A stretch of DNA of 64,000 nucleotides from Hyphomicrobiales bacterium. GTDB lineage: Bacteria; Pseudomonadota; Alphaproteobacteria; Rhizobiales; Rhizobiaceae. Below are positions 55,229 through 64,000 of the stretch, piece after piece; the first letter of the stretch is position 1; each line of letters starts with the position of its first letter. Below the pieces are notes generated by a model that did no database searches, was not told the DNA's origin, and worked only from the letters and a program-made list of their open reading frames with translations. The stretch spans positions 1-64,000 of the forward strand of contig UBMU01000013.1 in NCBI GenBank assembly GCA_900466605.1, in the 5' to 3' direction. The translations under genes and the position numbers were made by a program.

Positions 55229-55411
55229 CTAATGCTGTTTTTCACCTGCGCCTTTGCCGTCGCTCGACCTTGATCGCTCCTCGACCCTATCTGCGCCTTT
55301 CGCCAAAACGGAGCCCTTTTGAGCTTCGATTTTCCGTTGCTCTTTTCTCGTCTCCCTGCGTAGCGATTTAGCCGAGGCTTTACCTGCTTGGGTTTGCGCT
55401 TGCGCCCGCAT
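55229..55411 (-). CDS. small highly basic protein
   Basis: 60 residues rich in Lys, Arg and Gln (KSLRRETRKEQRKIEAQKG), start preceded by AAGGAGGA. Probably a nucleic-acid-associated or stress-type small protein; no family named. Confidence 0.4.
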   Translation of the reverse strand: MRAQAQTQAGKASAKSLRRETRKEQRKIEAQKGSVLAKGADRVEERSRSSDGKGAGEKQH

Positions 55412-55550
55412 CTCATCCTCCTTGCAAAATTGGACTTCCAGAGGTGAACTAAACCAGCCGCCAAAGGTTCCGACCGAAAACTCAAACGACCGCGAGCAAC
55501 GGGTTCCGCCCTTGGAGCGAAATCCCGGGCTGCCTGAAGAAAGGATCACC

Positions 55551-55754
55551 TCAATGGATCGATGCGGCTGATTTCTGATCGGTCGAGGCGGCAAGGTGCT
55601 CTGTGATTGCCCGACGAATATCTGTGACCGTGTCAAACAGCCTATTATCAAGGCCAATCACGTAAAAGCGCACAGCAATAAACTTCAGCCGGTCGTTGAC
55701 CGGGACCGCAATTCCAACCTCTTGACCATTAAAGACGATAGCTTGTCTTTGCAT
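55551..55754 (-). CDS. small conserved-looking hypothetical protein
   Basis: 67 residues beginning MQRQAIVFNGQEVGIAVPV with GGAG seven bases upstream. The text (LKFIAVRFYVIGLDNRLF, DIRRAITEHL) looks like the many short rhizobial plasmid proteins of this form. Function unknown. Confidence 0.45.
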   Translation of the reverse strand: MQRQAIVFNGQEVGIAVPVNDRLKFIAVRFYVIGLDNRLFDTVTDIRRAITEHLAASTDQKSAASIH

Positions 55755-55862
55755 AACAGACTCCAGCCCAGACACGGGCGCACCACTAGCAATAAGGAAT
55801 GAAAGATTTACGACGCTTAGGAGGCAGTCGTAATTCGATATCGGATCGCGGCGAGTTGACAC

Positions 55863-56378
55863 ACTCGCGGGACCATCACGAAGGGACGAAGTCGAACAGA
55901 TTTATTCATCATTCCCTCCTCTCAGGTAGGCCGGTTTTCTGGCGGCCGATCACGAATCAACGCGGCATATCATGGAATGCCACTGACGAGATTGCTACCT
56001 CAATCCAGTCCAACAATCAACTAGTTCTTTCGACGATATTAGAATTTAATTTCATTAAGCGATTGCTGCAGGTGCGAAGTCGGAATTTCGTACTTCAAAG
56101 GCGTTACATTCGGGATCAAAAGTCTTAAACGAAATCCGCGCGAACCATCTCTTTCCGATATTGGTCCGGGGTACGCCGGCCCTCGAATGCCGTTTGAGAT
56201 CCCTGTTGCTCATGTTTCAACTGGCCGTCATCATGGCCTTTGAGGTTATTTTGTGGAATCAGGGTCGAGCGCATGCGATACAACCGTGTGGAAACCAAGG
56301 CTCGTATTGTGACATACCTCGTGAGAATTGCAGGAGTGTTCCTGCCCAGAATGCTGCCTAGCAAAATCGGCAGCTAGA
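55863..56378. other. intergenic stretch, no supported gene
   Basis: About 500 bases, AT-rich in its middle, with no coding frame I trust. Confidence 0.35.
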
Positions 56379-56906
56379 ATGACGCGGGAGAAGAAGTCGG
56401 AAAAAGGTCCCGAGGGCAAACCCAGATCATTGTTGCAACAGCTTGCAGCTAAGCCGGAGATACTCTTTGCCGGGAAGTTTCGGCAGCAATACGGCGCCTT
56501 ATGCTTCCGCCAAAAGAATGACGGGACAGCAATCGAGATTTTAGTCATTACCTCACGCGACAGCGGGCGATGGATCATTCCGAAAGGCTGGCCGATGCAG
56601 GGCAAGCAACCTTATGAAGCTGCGGCCATCGAGGCATGGGAAGAAGCGGGCGTGCGCGGGAAGGTCAGAAAAAAGCCTGTTGGCCGATACACCTATTTGA
56701 AACTCCTGGGGACCGGTGATGTTGTGCCGTGCATCGTCGATATCTTTCAGATCACGGTCAAAGAAGTTCGTGACAACTTCAAGGAACGAGGCGAGCGCAT
56801 TTTGGCTTGGGTCAGCCCTGACGAAGCCGCGCGCCGGGTTCGAGAGATTGAACTGAAGTCCTTGTTGGTAGATTTCGTTCCACAAGGGGGTCGCTCCCGG
56901 GGCTGA
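56379..56906 (+). CDS. Nudix hydrolase
   Basis: 175 residues. The Nudix box reads GKQPYEAAAIEAWEEAGVRG: the EExG core is intact, while the Arg of the REUXEE consensus is Ile, as in several rhizobial members. Upstream IIPKGWP fits the diphosphoinositol-polyphosphate hydrolase-like branch. Start taken at MTREKK; the open frame extends 51 bases further. Confidence 0.78.
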   Translation: MTREKKSEKGPEGKPRSLLQQLAAKPEILFAGKFRQQYGALCFRQKNDGTAIEILVITSRDSGRWIIPKGWPMQGKQPYEAAAIEAWEEAGVRGKVRKKPVGRYTYLKLLGTGDVVPCIVDIFQITVKEVRDNFKERGERILAWVSPDEAARRVREIELKSLLVDFVPQGGRSRG

Positions 56907-57007
56907 GAAAGCCGTAACGGACAACGTCGTTCTCGTTCGAGCAAGCAACGCCAGCGACAGCCGCGTTTTGATGGCCAAAATCTATTGGCCGCCTGGCAGC
57001 CCTGGAT

Positions 57008-59050
57008 CTATTCGTTATCCTGTGGCAGGGCCTCTGTTCCTGTCCTGGTATTTCCTCTGGGTTGGGAGCGGCGCTTCTGCAGAAGGCGCAACAGCTTGCT
57101 CCGCTTGCTCTTCCTCTTGATAAGATCGATGTCACTGACAAGCTTCGAACCACCCTCACGACGCTCCAGTGTGATCTTGCGGCTATGGAAAGCTTCCAGT
57201 TCAGTGCGGTGGGCTACGCTTATGATGGTAACTTGCGGAAGTTCGTGGATCAGCATCTCCATCATCTTGTCCTGACTTTTGGCGTCGAGTGCCGACGTGG
57301 CCTCATCCAGTACTATGATGTCGGGACGGTGTAAAAGCAGCCTAGCAAACGCAAGCCGTTGCTTTTCGCCGCCCGACAACGTCTGGTCCCAGGGCGCGTC
57401 GTCCTCGAGCTTTTTGCTGAGATAGTCGAGCCCAGACTTGTCCAGAGCCGTATTGATGTCGGCAACCGTCCAGCTATCAGCGGCTCGAGGATAGGCCACC
57501 GCCCGGCGGAGGGTACCCGAAGGGATATAGGGTCGCTGCGGTAGCATGAACAATCGTCGGTCCGGGTGAAAATTGACGCAACCGTCACCCCATGGCCAAA
57601 GGCCTGCTATCGCGCGCACCAGTGTGCTCTTGCCTGAGCCGGATTCTCCAGACACAAGCACCCTCTCTCCTGCATCCACCACAACCTGCGTTTCCTTGAC
57701 TACGGCGGTGCCATCGTCTAGCGACACAGCAAGATCGTTCAGACTGAGCATCGCATCGCCTTCGGTCTCACCCCGCTTGATGCGTCCCAACGAACTTGTC
57801 TGTTCTGCGCGCTCAAGCCCGTCTAGCGACATCATCAACGAAGCAATGCGCCTTGCACAGGCGTTCCAATCGGCAAGACGGGGATAGTTGTCGACTAGCC
57901 ACCCGAACGCACTTTGAACGATTGCGAAGGCAGAAGCAGCTTGCATCACCTGCCCGAGCGTCATGCTGCCTTCAAGAAACTTTGGAGCGCAAAGCAAAAC
58001 CGGCACAACCGGTGCAAACAAGCTAGAGCCCTGCGACACAAGCGCTGTACGCATATGCTGGCCCGCAAGAAACGCCCACTGGCGCAAGACATTGGCAAAC
58101 TTTTTGTCGAGGTCGTTTCGCTCCTCCTCTTCGCCGCCGAGCAACGCGATGCTCTCACCATTTTCCCGCACGTGCGTAAGGGAATAGCGGAATTCGGCTT
58201 CTGCCTGGTTCTTGACCTCCGAAACCTGAACGAAATTGCGACCAATGACCGCCATCGATGAAGATGTGATCGCTGCGTAAATTACGGCTGTAATAACGAG
58301 GAATCCTGGGACCGTGATAGTGGAACCTGCGACTGCTATCGTTAAGGCGCCACCGATTGTCCAAAGTACCACGATGAAGGTAGAGGCCGAGAGAAAGGCG
58401 GAAATGACACCAGCGATGAAATCCACCGGCGATTCAGTGGCAATTCGTAAGTCATCCGAAATTCGCGCTTCGGGATTCTTGTGGTCGCCACCGATAAGGT
58501 TCAATTGATAGTAACGACCGTTTGCTAGCCACCGCCCGATGACCGCGGTCGACAGCCAAGAACGCCAGCGCCTTTGGATCGCCATCCGAAGGGAAACTTG
58601 TGAGGCAACAAGCAGCACACTTCCAAGGACAAGTGGCAGGAATACGACGCTCAGAAGGTAAACTGTCCGGGCGTCGTGTTGCTCAAGGGCATCGAAAATC
58701 GAGCGGTTCCAGATATTGATGCCATACTGGAAGCCGACATTGATGCAGATAAGAGCTAGAAGCCCAATCGAAAACGGCCAGGCGAGGCCGTCGCCGCTCC
58801 GGCCCCAGTAGCCCCGCGCACTGATCCAGAAACGCGTCAGCAAATACTTCTTGCGCGCATGTTCAGCCTCTTCAGGCGTTAGCTCCGGATCGGGTTCGAG
58901 GACATCCGGTGGTGGCAACACTTCGGCCGTCGATGTTCCCTCTTGGCGTAACTTATCGGCATCATGCGCTCTGCTGCTATCGACCGATTTCGTGTTTGCA
59001 TCAGTGTCGATCATAAACGCATTAACGGCCGAAAAATTAAAAGGTTTCAT
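57008..59050 (-). CDS. ABC transporter, fused permease and ATPase (SbmA/YddA-like)
   Basis: About 680 residues. An N-terminal acidic cytoplasmic stretch, a six-helix membrane domain of the SbmA/BacA/ABCD class (FWISARGYWGRSGDGLAWPF, NRSIFDALEQHD, RWRSWLSTAVIGRWLANGRYYQLN, NPEARISDDLRI), then the ATPase: Walker A GESGSGKST, signature LSGGEKQR, Walker B IIVLDEATSALD, His loop SVAHRTELE. Bacterial members export or import peptides and lipids; the substrate is unknown. The start is uncertain: in-frame ATG codons exist at 59170, 59050 and 59014, none with a good ribosome binding site. Confidence 0.82.
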   Translation of the reverse strand: MKPFNFSAVNAFMIDTDANTKSVDSSRAHDADKLRQEGTSTAEVLPPPDVLEPDPELTPEEAEHARKKYLLTRFWISARGYWGRSGDGLAWPFSIGLLALICINVGFQYGINIWNRSIFDALEQHDARTVYLLSVVFLPLVLGSVLLVASQVSLRMAIQRRWRSWLSTAVIGRWLANGRYYQLNLIGGDHKNPEARISDDLRIATESPVDFIAGVISAFLSASTFIVVLWTIGGALTIAVAGSTITVPGFLVITAVIYAAITSSSMAVIGRNFVQVSEVKNQAEAEFRYSLTHVRENGESIALLGGEEEERNDLDKKFANVLRQWAFLAGQHMRTALVSQGSSLFAPVVPVLLCAPKFLEGSMTLGQVMQAASAFAIVQSAFGWLVDNYPRLADWNACARRIASLMMSLDGLERAEQTSSLGRIKRGETEGDAMLSLNDLAVSLDDGTAVVKETQVVVDAGERVLVSGESGSGKSTLVRAIAGLWPWGDGCVNFHPDRRLFMLPQRPYIPSGTLRRAVAYPRAADSWTVADINTALDKSGLDYLSKKLEDDAPWDQTLSGGEKQRLAFARLLLHRPDIIVLDEATSALDAKSQDKMMEMLIHELPQVTIISVAHRTELEAFHSRKITLERREGGSKLVSDIDLIKRKSKRSKLLRLLQKRRSQPRGNTRTGTEALPQDNE

Positions 59051-59300
59051 GTGGCGAGGGCCCACGGCTTCATCCTGGCCGATCGCCAAGAACGAACAAT
59101 TTTTGTCTAACTCACTGAATTTTCTTCGTTCGGCGAAGCTCTGCTGACAGTTAATTCGTTGACCTTCCAACCGGTTTTTCAGGTGGCGAGATTGGGGGGC
59201 TGCTGAGGACTATCAAGAAATCTGTCGCAATAGGTGTGAGAGGCAACAATTCACAGTCGGACTGAACTTTCCAGAGACAGCCAACCTCCACGACCTGAGG

Positions 59301-60293
59301 CTATCCATAACGGTGCACGTATTCACCTTCGCTGAACTCTCCAAACCGCTGTGACCAGCTCTTGCCCGGCCAAACGTAGTCTACACGGCCTTCCGCAGGT
59401 CGGTAAATTGCGGTGTACAGGGTCGGGGATGAACCCCGACTGGAGTATAGCGGGGGCGAAAGGAACAGATTGGTCAGCTGCGACAGCGACATGGACGGCT
59501 CTTCAAGCGCCTCTCGAATTGCCAGTTGGCGTGCCATTGAAGACGAGGATGGTCTACCTGATCGCTGGTGGTTTGTGCATGCCTTCAAAGCAGAGATGAT
59601 CGGCCGCTGGTGAGGGGCGAGAAACAGTGTGGCGTAGCGCCCTGAGCAGTCGAGCACGGTCACGTTCTGCGCAAGTGCCACCGGTATTCGGCACAGCGCC
59701 TCCACCGCCTCGTGTACGTACCGGCAGGTTTCCAGCACGTAGCGGATCATGAGAATTATCGAGAATCCAACGCCCTGGACGCGGCTTCCGCCCAAAGTGA
59801 CACTGGCGACAAGTCCCTCCTCATTCATCCCATCGACGCACCCTCCCCAAGGTCTCTGGGCCTTGCAGATCACCCTCAGTCCCGACCACGCTGTCAGTTC
59901 GAAGCGCCCCGAAACAATAGCAGGAGGGTAGTCAAAGTTGCGGATCAATGCAGGACCCTCCTTGCCTAGCCAGACAGCCTGGCTGCAACCAAAGCGTTCC
60001 GGCGCGGGTCGGTAATGGCTCAGGATCCGGTGTGCTACATCATCATCACCGACAAGATCACATGCGCGGTCGTAATAGGGCGCCAACTCGGGCATATACT
60101 TGACCAAGGCAGCTCGACAATCTCTAGCTGTTGGCGTCAATGACGCGGCTTGTCCGAAATACCATTTCTCAGCTTCCGCCCGCCCGGCGATGAACCGCGA
60201 GAGCCAAGCTCGGCCGGGTCGATCCTCCTGCGCTGTGACGAATGCCTTCTCCATAACGCCTGGAGTATAGAAATCGTACCCTTCGACTGGCAA
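59301..60293 (-). CDS. C45-type autoproteolytic acyltransferase/hydrolase-like
   Basis: 330 residues. The fold-defining nucleophile region RFGCSQAVW, with Cys followed by ALIRNFDYPP, and GMNEEGLVASVTLGG match the acyl-CoA:6-aminopenicillanate acyltransferase (C45) family of Ntn hydrolases. The Cys lies well inside the chain, as expected for precursors that cleave themselves. The physiological substrate is unknown. Isolated gene. Confidence 0.65.
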   Translation of the reverse strand: MPVEGYDFYTPGVMEKAFVTAQEDRPGRAWLSRFIAGRAEAEKWYFGQAASLTPTARDCRAALVKYMPELAPYYDRACDLVGDDDVAHRILSHYRPAPERFGCSQAVWLGKEGPALIRNFDYPPAIVSGRFELTAWSGLRVICKAQRPWGGCVDGMNEEGLVASVTLGGSRVQGVGFSIILMIRYVLETCRYVHEAVEALCRIPVALAQNVTVLDCSGRYATLFLAPHQRPIISALKACTNHQRSGRPSSSSMARQLAIREALEEPSMSLSQLTNLFLSPPLYSSRGSSPTLYTAIYRPAEGRVDYVWPGKSWSQRFGEFSEGEYVHRYG

Positions 60294-60551
60294 GAGGAGC
60301 TTTCTTTCCCGGCCGCTTTGCTTGGGGAGGATTCAATTCTCTGTGGTTGAACATCCGCCGGAACTCGGCAAGAAAGGCGGCAGCAATTTCTAGGATGCGT
60401 TTCGGCAAAGGTCACACTCGGTGTGCGGCATTCTCCCTATCGGCTTCGGATGGAAGGTCGACGTGATGCACCCTCTCTTTCTCATCTCGTAATGTAGATG
60501 GACGACCGCGGCCCCAAGGGCAGCCCTACGCGAGCCACGGCCGCTATCGGG

Positions 60552-61331
60552 TTAGATATGGATGCCTCCGGCCACCTCGATACGCTGGGCATTGACCCAA
60601 CCGAACTCGTCGGAAAGAAGTCCGGCTATGACTGGGCCTACGTCCTCCGGAACACCGACGCGCCCAAGGGCTGTATGCTCTGCAACCATCCTGTTCACTT
60701 CCGCATTGTCGCGTACAATTCCCCCACTAAAATCGGTGGCTATGGCACCTGGTGCCACGACGTTCGCAGCGATCCGACGGGGGCCGAGTTCAACTGCCAT
60801 GTAGCGCGTCAAAGCCTCTACGGCCGCCTTCATCGGCCCGTAGATCGCGCGGCCGTTCATCGCAAAGCGTGCGAGACCAGACGAGATGTTGACGATCCGG
60901 CCTCCATCATTCATCAGCGGTAGAAGCGCCTGCGTCAGCAGGAAGACACCCTTGAAATGGACATCGAACTGGCGATCAAGCTCGGCTTCCGTGCCCGTCG
61001 CCAGCGTTGCCGTGGACGAAATCCCAGCATTGTTGACGAGGTAGTCGAAGCGCTCGGCGTTCATCACTTTGAGCGTTTCACGCACCTGTTCGGCAAACAA
61101 TGAAAACGAGGATGCCTTTCCGATGTCGAGTTGCAGGGCGATCGCTTCGGCGCCGGCTTCGCTCGAAAGAGCAACAACGTTCTCTGCTTCTGCTCGATTT
61201 GAGTTGTAGGTGAAGATCGAGCGAATACCTCGCTTTGCCAAGCATAGCACAGTGTTTCGCCCAATTCCGCGACTGCCGCCGGTGATAAGGGCAATCTTTT
61301 TTGCTGATGTGACTTTACTTTCGTTGACCAT
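60552..61331 (-). CDS. short-chain dehydrogenase/reductase
   Basis: 259 residues, classical SDR: TGGSRGIG cofactor motif, NNAG, Ser in NISSGLARF and YGPMK (YxxxK), and C-terminal ISVAGGIHI-like ending. Divergent from the AraC gene and likely its target. Confidence 0.88.
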   Translation of the reverse strand: MVNESKVTSAKKIALITGGSRGIGRNTVLCLAKRGIRSIFTYNSNRAEAENVVALSSEAGAEAIALQLDIGKASSFSLFAEQVRETLKVMNAERFDYLVNNAGISSTATLATGTEAELDRQFDVHFKGVFLLTQALLPLMNDGGRIVNISSGLARFAMNGRAIYGPMKAAVEALTRYMAVELGPRRIAANVVAPGAIATDFSGGIVRDNAEVNRMVAEHTALGRVGVPEDVGPVIAGLLSDEFGWVNAQRIEVAGGIHI

Positions 61332-61471
61332 AAGGATGCTCCAGCGTTTTTGATCCTGGAGAGATTATGGTCGCAGACTTGGGTCGACTGTATGCCGAAT
61401 CCACGTCAGTTCTTGCCTATTCCTGCCTTAAGTCATAGGGTTTGTTCCACACAGTTCATTGGATCTGACGT

Positions 61472-62404
61472 ATGCTGGACGACTTGGTCGCGGCCATATT
61501 GCGCTATACGGAGAGGCAGAAAGGGGAAAGTCCCTATTTCACGCCGATCGAAACTATGGTCGTGCTTCGTTCCGACCATCCGAACCCCCCTGCCCACAGG
61601 ATCGCTCAGCCCGCCATGTGCATCGTCGCCCAGGGCGCGAAATGGGCGGACTTCGGCGATACCCGCTTCGAATACAAGGCCGGCGAGGCTTTGATTATCA
61701 GTGTAGAGGCACCTTCTGTCGGGCGAGTGACGGAGGCCAGTCCCAATCGGCCATGCCTCGTCTTGGTGTTCGAACTCGACGTGGACATCATGCGCAGCGT
61801 TGCGGCGGAATTGGATGAACCACCAAGGGCCCGTGGCAAATCCAGCAAGGGCGTGTTTGTCACGAATTTTGACGGGCCGATCTCTGATTGCGCACTTCGC
61901 CTAGTACGTCTGCTCGACACGCCCAAAGCTATTCCGACGCTCTATCCCGTCATCATGCGCGAAATATGCTACTGGCTCCTCACGGGTCCACACGGGGCTG
62001 AACTCGTGCGAATGGCATTGGCCAGCACTCCATCCCAACGTGTCTTTTCCGCGATGCGATGGCTTCGTGAACATTTCGCCGAACCGGTTCGCATCGAGGA
62101 ACTGGCAGCCATTGCCCAGCTCAGCGCGTCCGCCTTCCATCGCCAGTTCAAGGCGCTCACATCGCTCTCGCCGTTGCAGTACCAGAAGCAGGTGCGATTG
62201 CTCGAGGCTCGCAGGTTGATTGCCTCGCAGGGCATTCATGTCGAGTCCGCTGCGTTCCAGGTCGGTTACGAGAGCCCCTCGCAATTCAGCCGGGAATATT
62301 CACGCATGTTCGGCGAACCGCCCAGGCGACACGCCAAAAGCCTTGCCGAGATGGGTGAAGGCCGGCCAGTTGCCTATGAAGCGTCAATGCGCGGCGTCGC
62401 CTGA
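61472..62404 (+). CDS. AraC-family transcriptional regulator
   Basis: 310 residues. N-terminal AraC_N (cupin-type) domain with PAMCIVAQGAKWADFG and YKAGEALIISVEAP, C-terminal double helix-turn-helix (RIEELAAIAQLSASAFHRQF, FQVGYESPSQFSREYSRMFG). Probably controls the divergent SDR gene. Confidence 0.88.
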   Translation: MLDDLVAAILRYTERQKGESPYFTPIETMVVLRSDHPNPPAHRIAQPAMCIVAQGAKWADFGDTRFEYKAGEALIISVEAPSVGRVTEASPNRPCLVLVFELDVDIMRSVAAELDEPPRARGKSSKGVFVTNFDGPISDCALRLVRLLDTPKAIPTLYPVIMREICYWLLTGPHGAELVRMALASTPSQRVFSAMRWLREHFAEPVRIEELAAIAQLSASAFHRQFKALTSLSPLQYQKQVRLLEARRLIASQGIHVESAAFQVGYESPSQFSREYSRMFGEPPRRHAKSLAEMGEGRPVAYEASMRGVA

Positions 62405-62446
62405 TTGTCGAGCGGAACATACGCGCCGGTGCCCGCGTGCGCGAAA

Positions 62447-63493
62447 CTAAGTCTTCAAGATACTATCCACGAGATCGGCGTGATGTGCCCGTGCGACGTC
62501 AGGATGCGATCTCAAACGGCTTTTGAGCTGATTGATTCCGACCTCTCGAAAGATCGGATTCAGTGGATCGACAGTAACCCCGCGCTCGGCCCGTCTCAGG
62601 TCATCTGGTAGTTGGATCACGGGTATTGTCGCGTCAGGTCGTGAGCCTAGGAAGAATGCGACCGAAAATCTCTCAACACCGCTCGGCGGTGCGACTACGT
62701 CGTGAACATCGGCCCGCACAAAGCCATTCGTCGCAAGTTCCAGGAGTTCTCCCGTGTTGATAACAAAGGTGCCGGGAACCGGCGGAGCACTGATCCAGTC
62801 ACCCTCTTCGGTGCGGACACGAAGCCCAGGCGTTACATCCTGCAAGAGTACGGTGACGAAGCCACCGTCCTTGTGCGCTCCGACCCCTTGATCCGTCTGC
62901 GCGACATCTCGTCCGGGATAACGAATAATCTTCATGAGTTGGGACGGTTGTGGCTCGTAGATTTCGGCGAAAACGTCTTCTGGCTGCTCCAGGGCGATTG
63001 CAATGGCACGAAGAATGTCGATACCGATGCGGGTGACCTCAGCCTGATACGAAAGAAGGAGCGGTTTCAGTTCCGGCAGGGCCGCCGGCCATTGGTTCGG
63101 CCCTTGCAACCATTTCCACGGAGGACTGCCTGGACCGATCTCGGCAGCATCACCCTCAGTGTTGATGTCAAGTTGCTCGCGCCAGTCCTGCTGTCCACGT
63201 GTCCGCTCCTGCCCGGCTCTATTGTATCCCCGGAAGTGTGGCGATCTTATCATTTCGATCTTCAGCTTCTCTTTCATAGGGAGAGCAAAGAACCGTTTCG
63301 CCGTGGAAAGCACGTTCTCTATCAACGTCTGATCAATGCCATGACCCGTCAGGTAGAAAAACCCGTGGGTATGCAGGACATGGCGCAGTTCCGCGACAAA
63401 GGCCGAGCGTTCGTCAGGTAGGGAGTAAAAGCGGGAAAGATCCAAGGTTGGCAGTGTTCTGCCGGGATCGTTTGGAGCGTGGTGAGAGGACAT
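62447..63493 (-). CDS. 2OG-Fe(II) oxygenase, isopenicillin N synthase-like
   Basis: 348 residues. N-terminal DIOX_N region (FFYLTGHGIDQTLIENVLST) and the catalytic domain with HxD (GAHKDGGFVTVLLQD), the distal His (RADVHDVVAPP) and RFSVAFFLG, where Arg and Ser contact the cosubstrate. Such enzymes oxidise small metabolites. Convergent with the AraC gene. Confidence 0.83.
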   Translation of the reverse strand: MSSHHAPNDPGRTLPTLDLSRFYSLPDERSAFVAELRHVLHTHGFFYLTGHGIDQTLIENVLSTAKRFFALPMKEKLKIEMIRSPHFRGYNRAGQERTRGQQDWREQLDINTEGDAAEIGPGSPPWKWLQGPNQWPAALPELKPLLLSYQAEVTRIGIDILRAIAIALEQPEDVFAEIYEPQPSQLMKIIRYPGRDVAQTDQGVGAHKDGGFVTVLLQDVTPGLRVRTEEGDWISAPPVPGTFVINTGELLELATNGFVRADVHDVVAPPSGVERFSVAFFLGSRPDATIPVIQLPDDLRRAERGVTVDPLNPIFREVGINQLKSRLRSHPDVARAHHADLVDSILKT

Positions 63494-63805
63494 GTCTTCT
63501 AGGTTAGCCTCAGCATCAGGAAACTGGTATGGAGAAGCATAGAGCTAATCTCGGATCTTTGAATGCACACGCATTTGCAGTTCGCCTTGTTATGCAGAAA
63601 ACAATTCCGGCAACCCAATTTCCGGTAGCTATTTATTTTGGACCGGGCCAGAGCCACTGCGTTGCTTCAAGGACACCGTAGCGTGCCTGCAGACCGGCTT
63701 TAGGATCCCGATCCAAGTCGGAATGCAGGGAGCTCAGAGCTCTGCAAAGAAGCCAACCACCAGAGTACTTGGAAGCCGGCGGATTGCCGATCTCGCTGGA
63801 GATGT
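63494..63805. other. intergenic stretch, no supported gene
   Basis: No coding frame supported on either strand. Confidence 0.35.
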
Positions 63806-64000
63806 CTAGTGAGTGCTGTCGAGCGTGGGTTTGGGTCCCGGGTCCTCTTCCGCGAGATCCGGAAAGAGACGAAGCCTAACCTGCCTTATAAACTCCGCTT
63901 CTCGCTCGTTTTTGCGCAGAATTTCCGAGGTTACCTCACTGAACCGGCTTCTTTCGGACGACGCGACGCGAATTCTCCCACCACTAGTAAGAAAATCGCA
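63806..64000 (-). CDS. C-terminal part of an unidentified protein, runs off the window
   Basis: An open minus-strand frame from the right edge to a TAG. It reads SSERSRFSEVTSEILRKNER then EAEFIRQVRLRLFPDLAEED and looks like a charged helical C-terminus. The gene starts outside the window, so identity cannot be judged. Confidence 0.4.
   Translation of the reverse strand, partial: CDFLTSGGRIRVASSERSRFSEVTSEILRKNEREAEFIRQVRLRLFPDLAEEDPGPKPTLDSTH

Overview
The window looks like a stretch of a large accessory replicon (megaplasmid or symbiotic/tumour-type plasmid) from an alphaproteobacterium of the Rhizobiales (Rhizobium/Agrobacterium/Sinorhizobium group). The grounds are a Ti-type trb mating-pair operon, a TraR-like LuxR regulator with a LuxI synthase, a DUF982 protein, an IalB-family protein and the alphaproteobacterial curli chaperone CsgH. 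No rRNA, tRNA, repABC or chromosomal housekeeping cluster was seen. Everything here was read by eye from the sequence; family names rest on motifs and remembered family sequences, not on searches.

Layout. 0-2.5 kb: the end of a sugar-acid (L-idonate/gluconate) catabolic unit with a truncated gluconokinase. 2.5-7.2 kb: small lipoproteins, hypothetical genes, an XRE regulator beside a 32-bp AT-rich palindrome, and a stray trbI fragment. 7.2-16.5 kb: a complete, tightly overlapping minus-strand operon trbB-C-D-E-J-L-F-G-H-I, lacking trbK. 17-19 kb: a 42-residue membrane protein, a D-Ala-D-Ala carboxypeptidase and a HAD phosphatase remnant. 19.2-28.1 kb: a plus-strand uptake and catabolism operon (PotD/PotC/PotB/PotA-type ABC transporter, TauD-like dioxygenase, RraA-like protein, nitrilase-type amidase, ornithine cyclodeaminase-like protein, MmgE/PrpD). 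28.1-33.05 kb: an arsenic-resistance operon (arsR-arsN-arsC-acr3-arsC-arsH) plus decayed tyrosine recombinase genes, all enclosed by a pair of 38-bp inverted repeats; this looks like a RIT (recombinase-in-trio) element carrying arsenic resistance. 33-38.5 kb: an amidohydrolase, two OmpR-type regulators without a kinase, and a convergent luxR/luxI pair. 39.6-47.7 kb: a curli-type amyloid locus with csgF, csgH, csgG, two small curlin-repeat proteins and one giant 1222-residue curlin-repeat protein with about 45 repeats. 48-64 kb: a mixture of cell-envelope, signalling and metabolic genes (membrane protein, DUF882 protein, DnaQ-type exonuclease, GGDEF-EAL protein, Nudix hydrolase, SbmA/YddA-type ABC exporter, C45-type hydrolase, SDR, AraC regulator, 2OG-Fe(II) oxygenase, and a partial gene at the right edge).

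How the parts fit. The trb proteins would build a conjugative type IV secretion channel, but relaxase, coupling protein and oriT are not in the window. The luxR/luxI pair is the natural candidate to control transfer by quorum sensing, although it lies more than 20 kb away. The curli genes would export and assemble an extracellular amyloid matrix, and the nearby c-di-GMP enzyme could belong to the same biofilm programme. The most notable items are the giant curlin locus, the inverted-repeat-bounded ars element with RIT remnants, and the frameshifted junction between the cyclodeaminase and PrpD genes.
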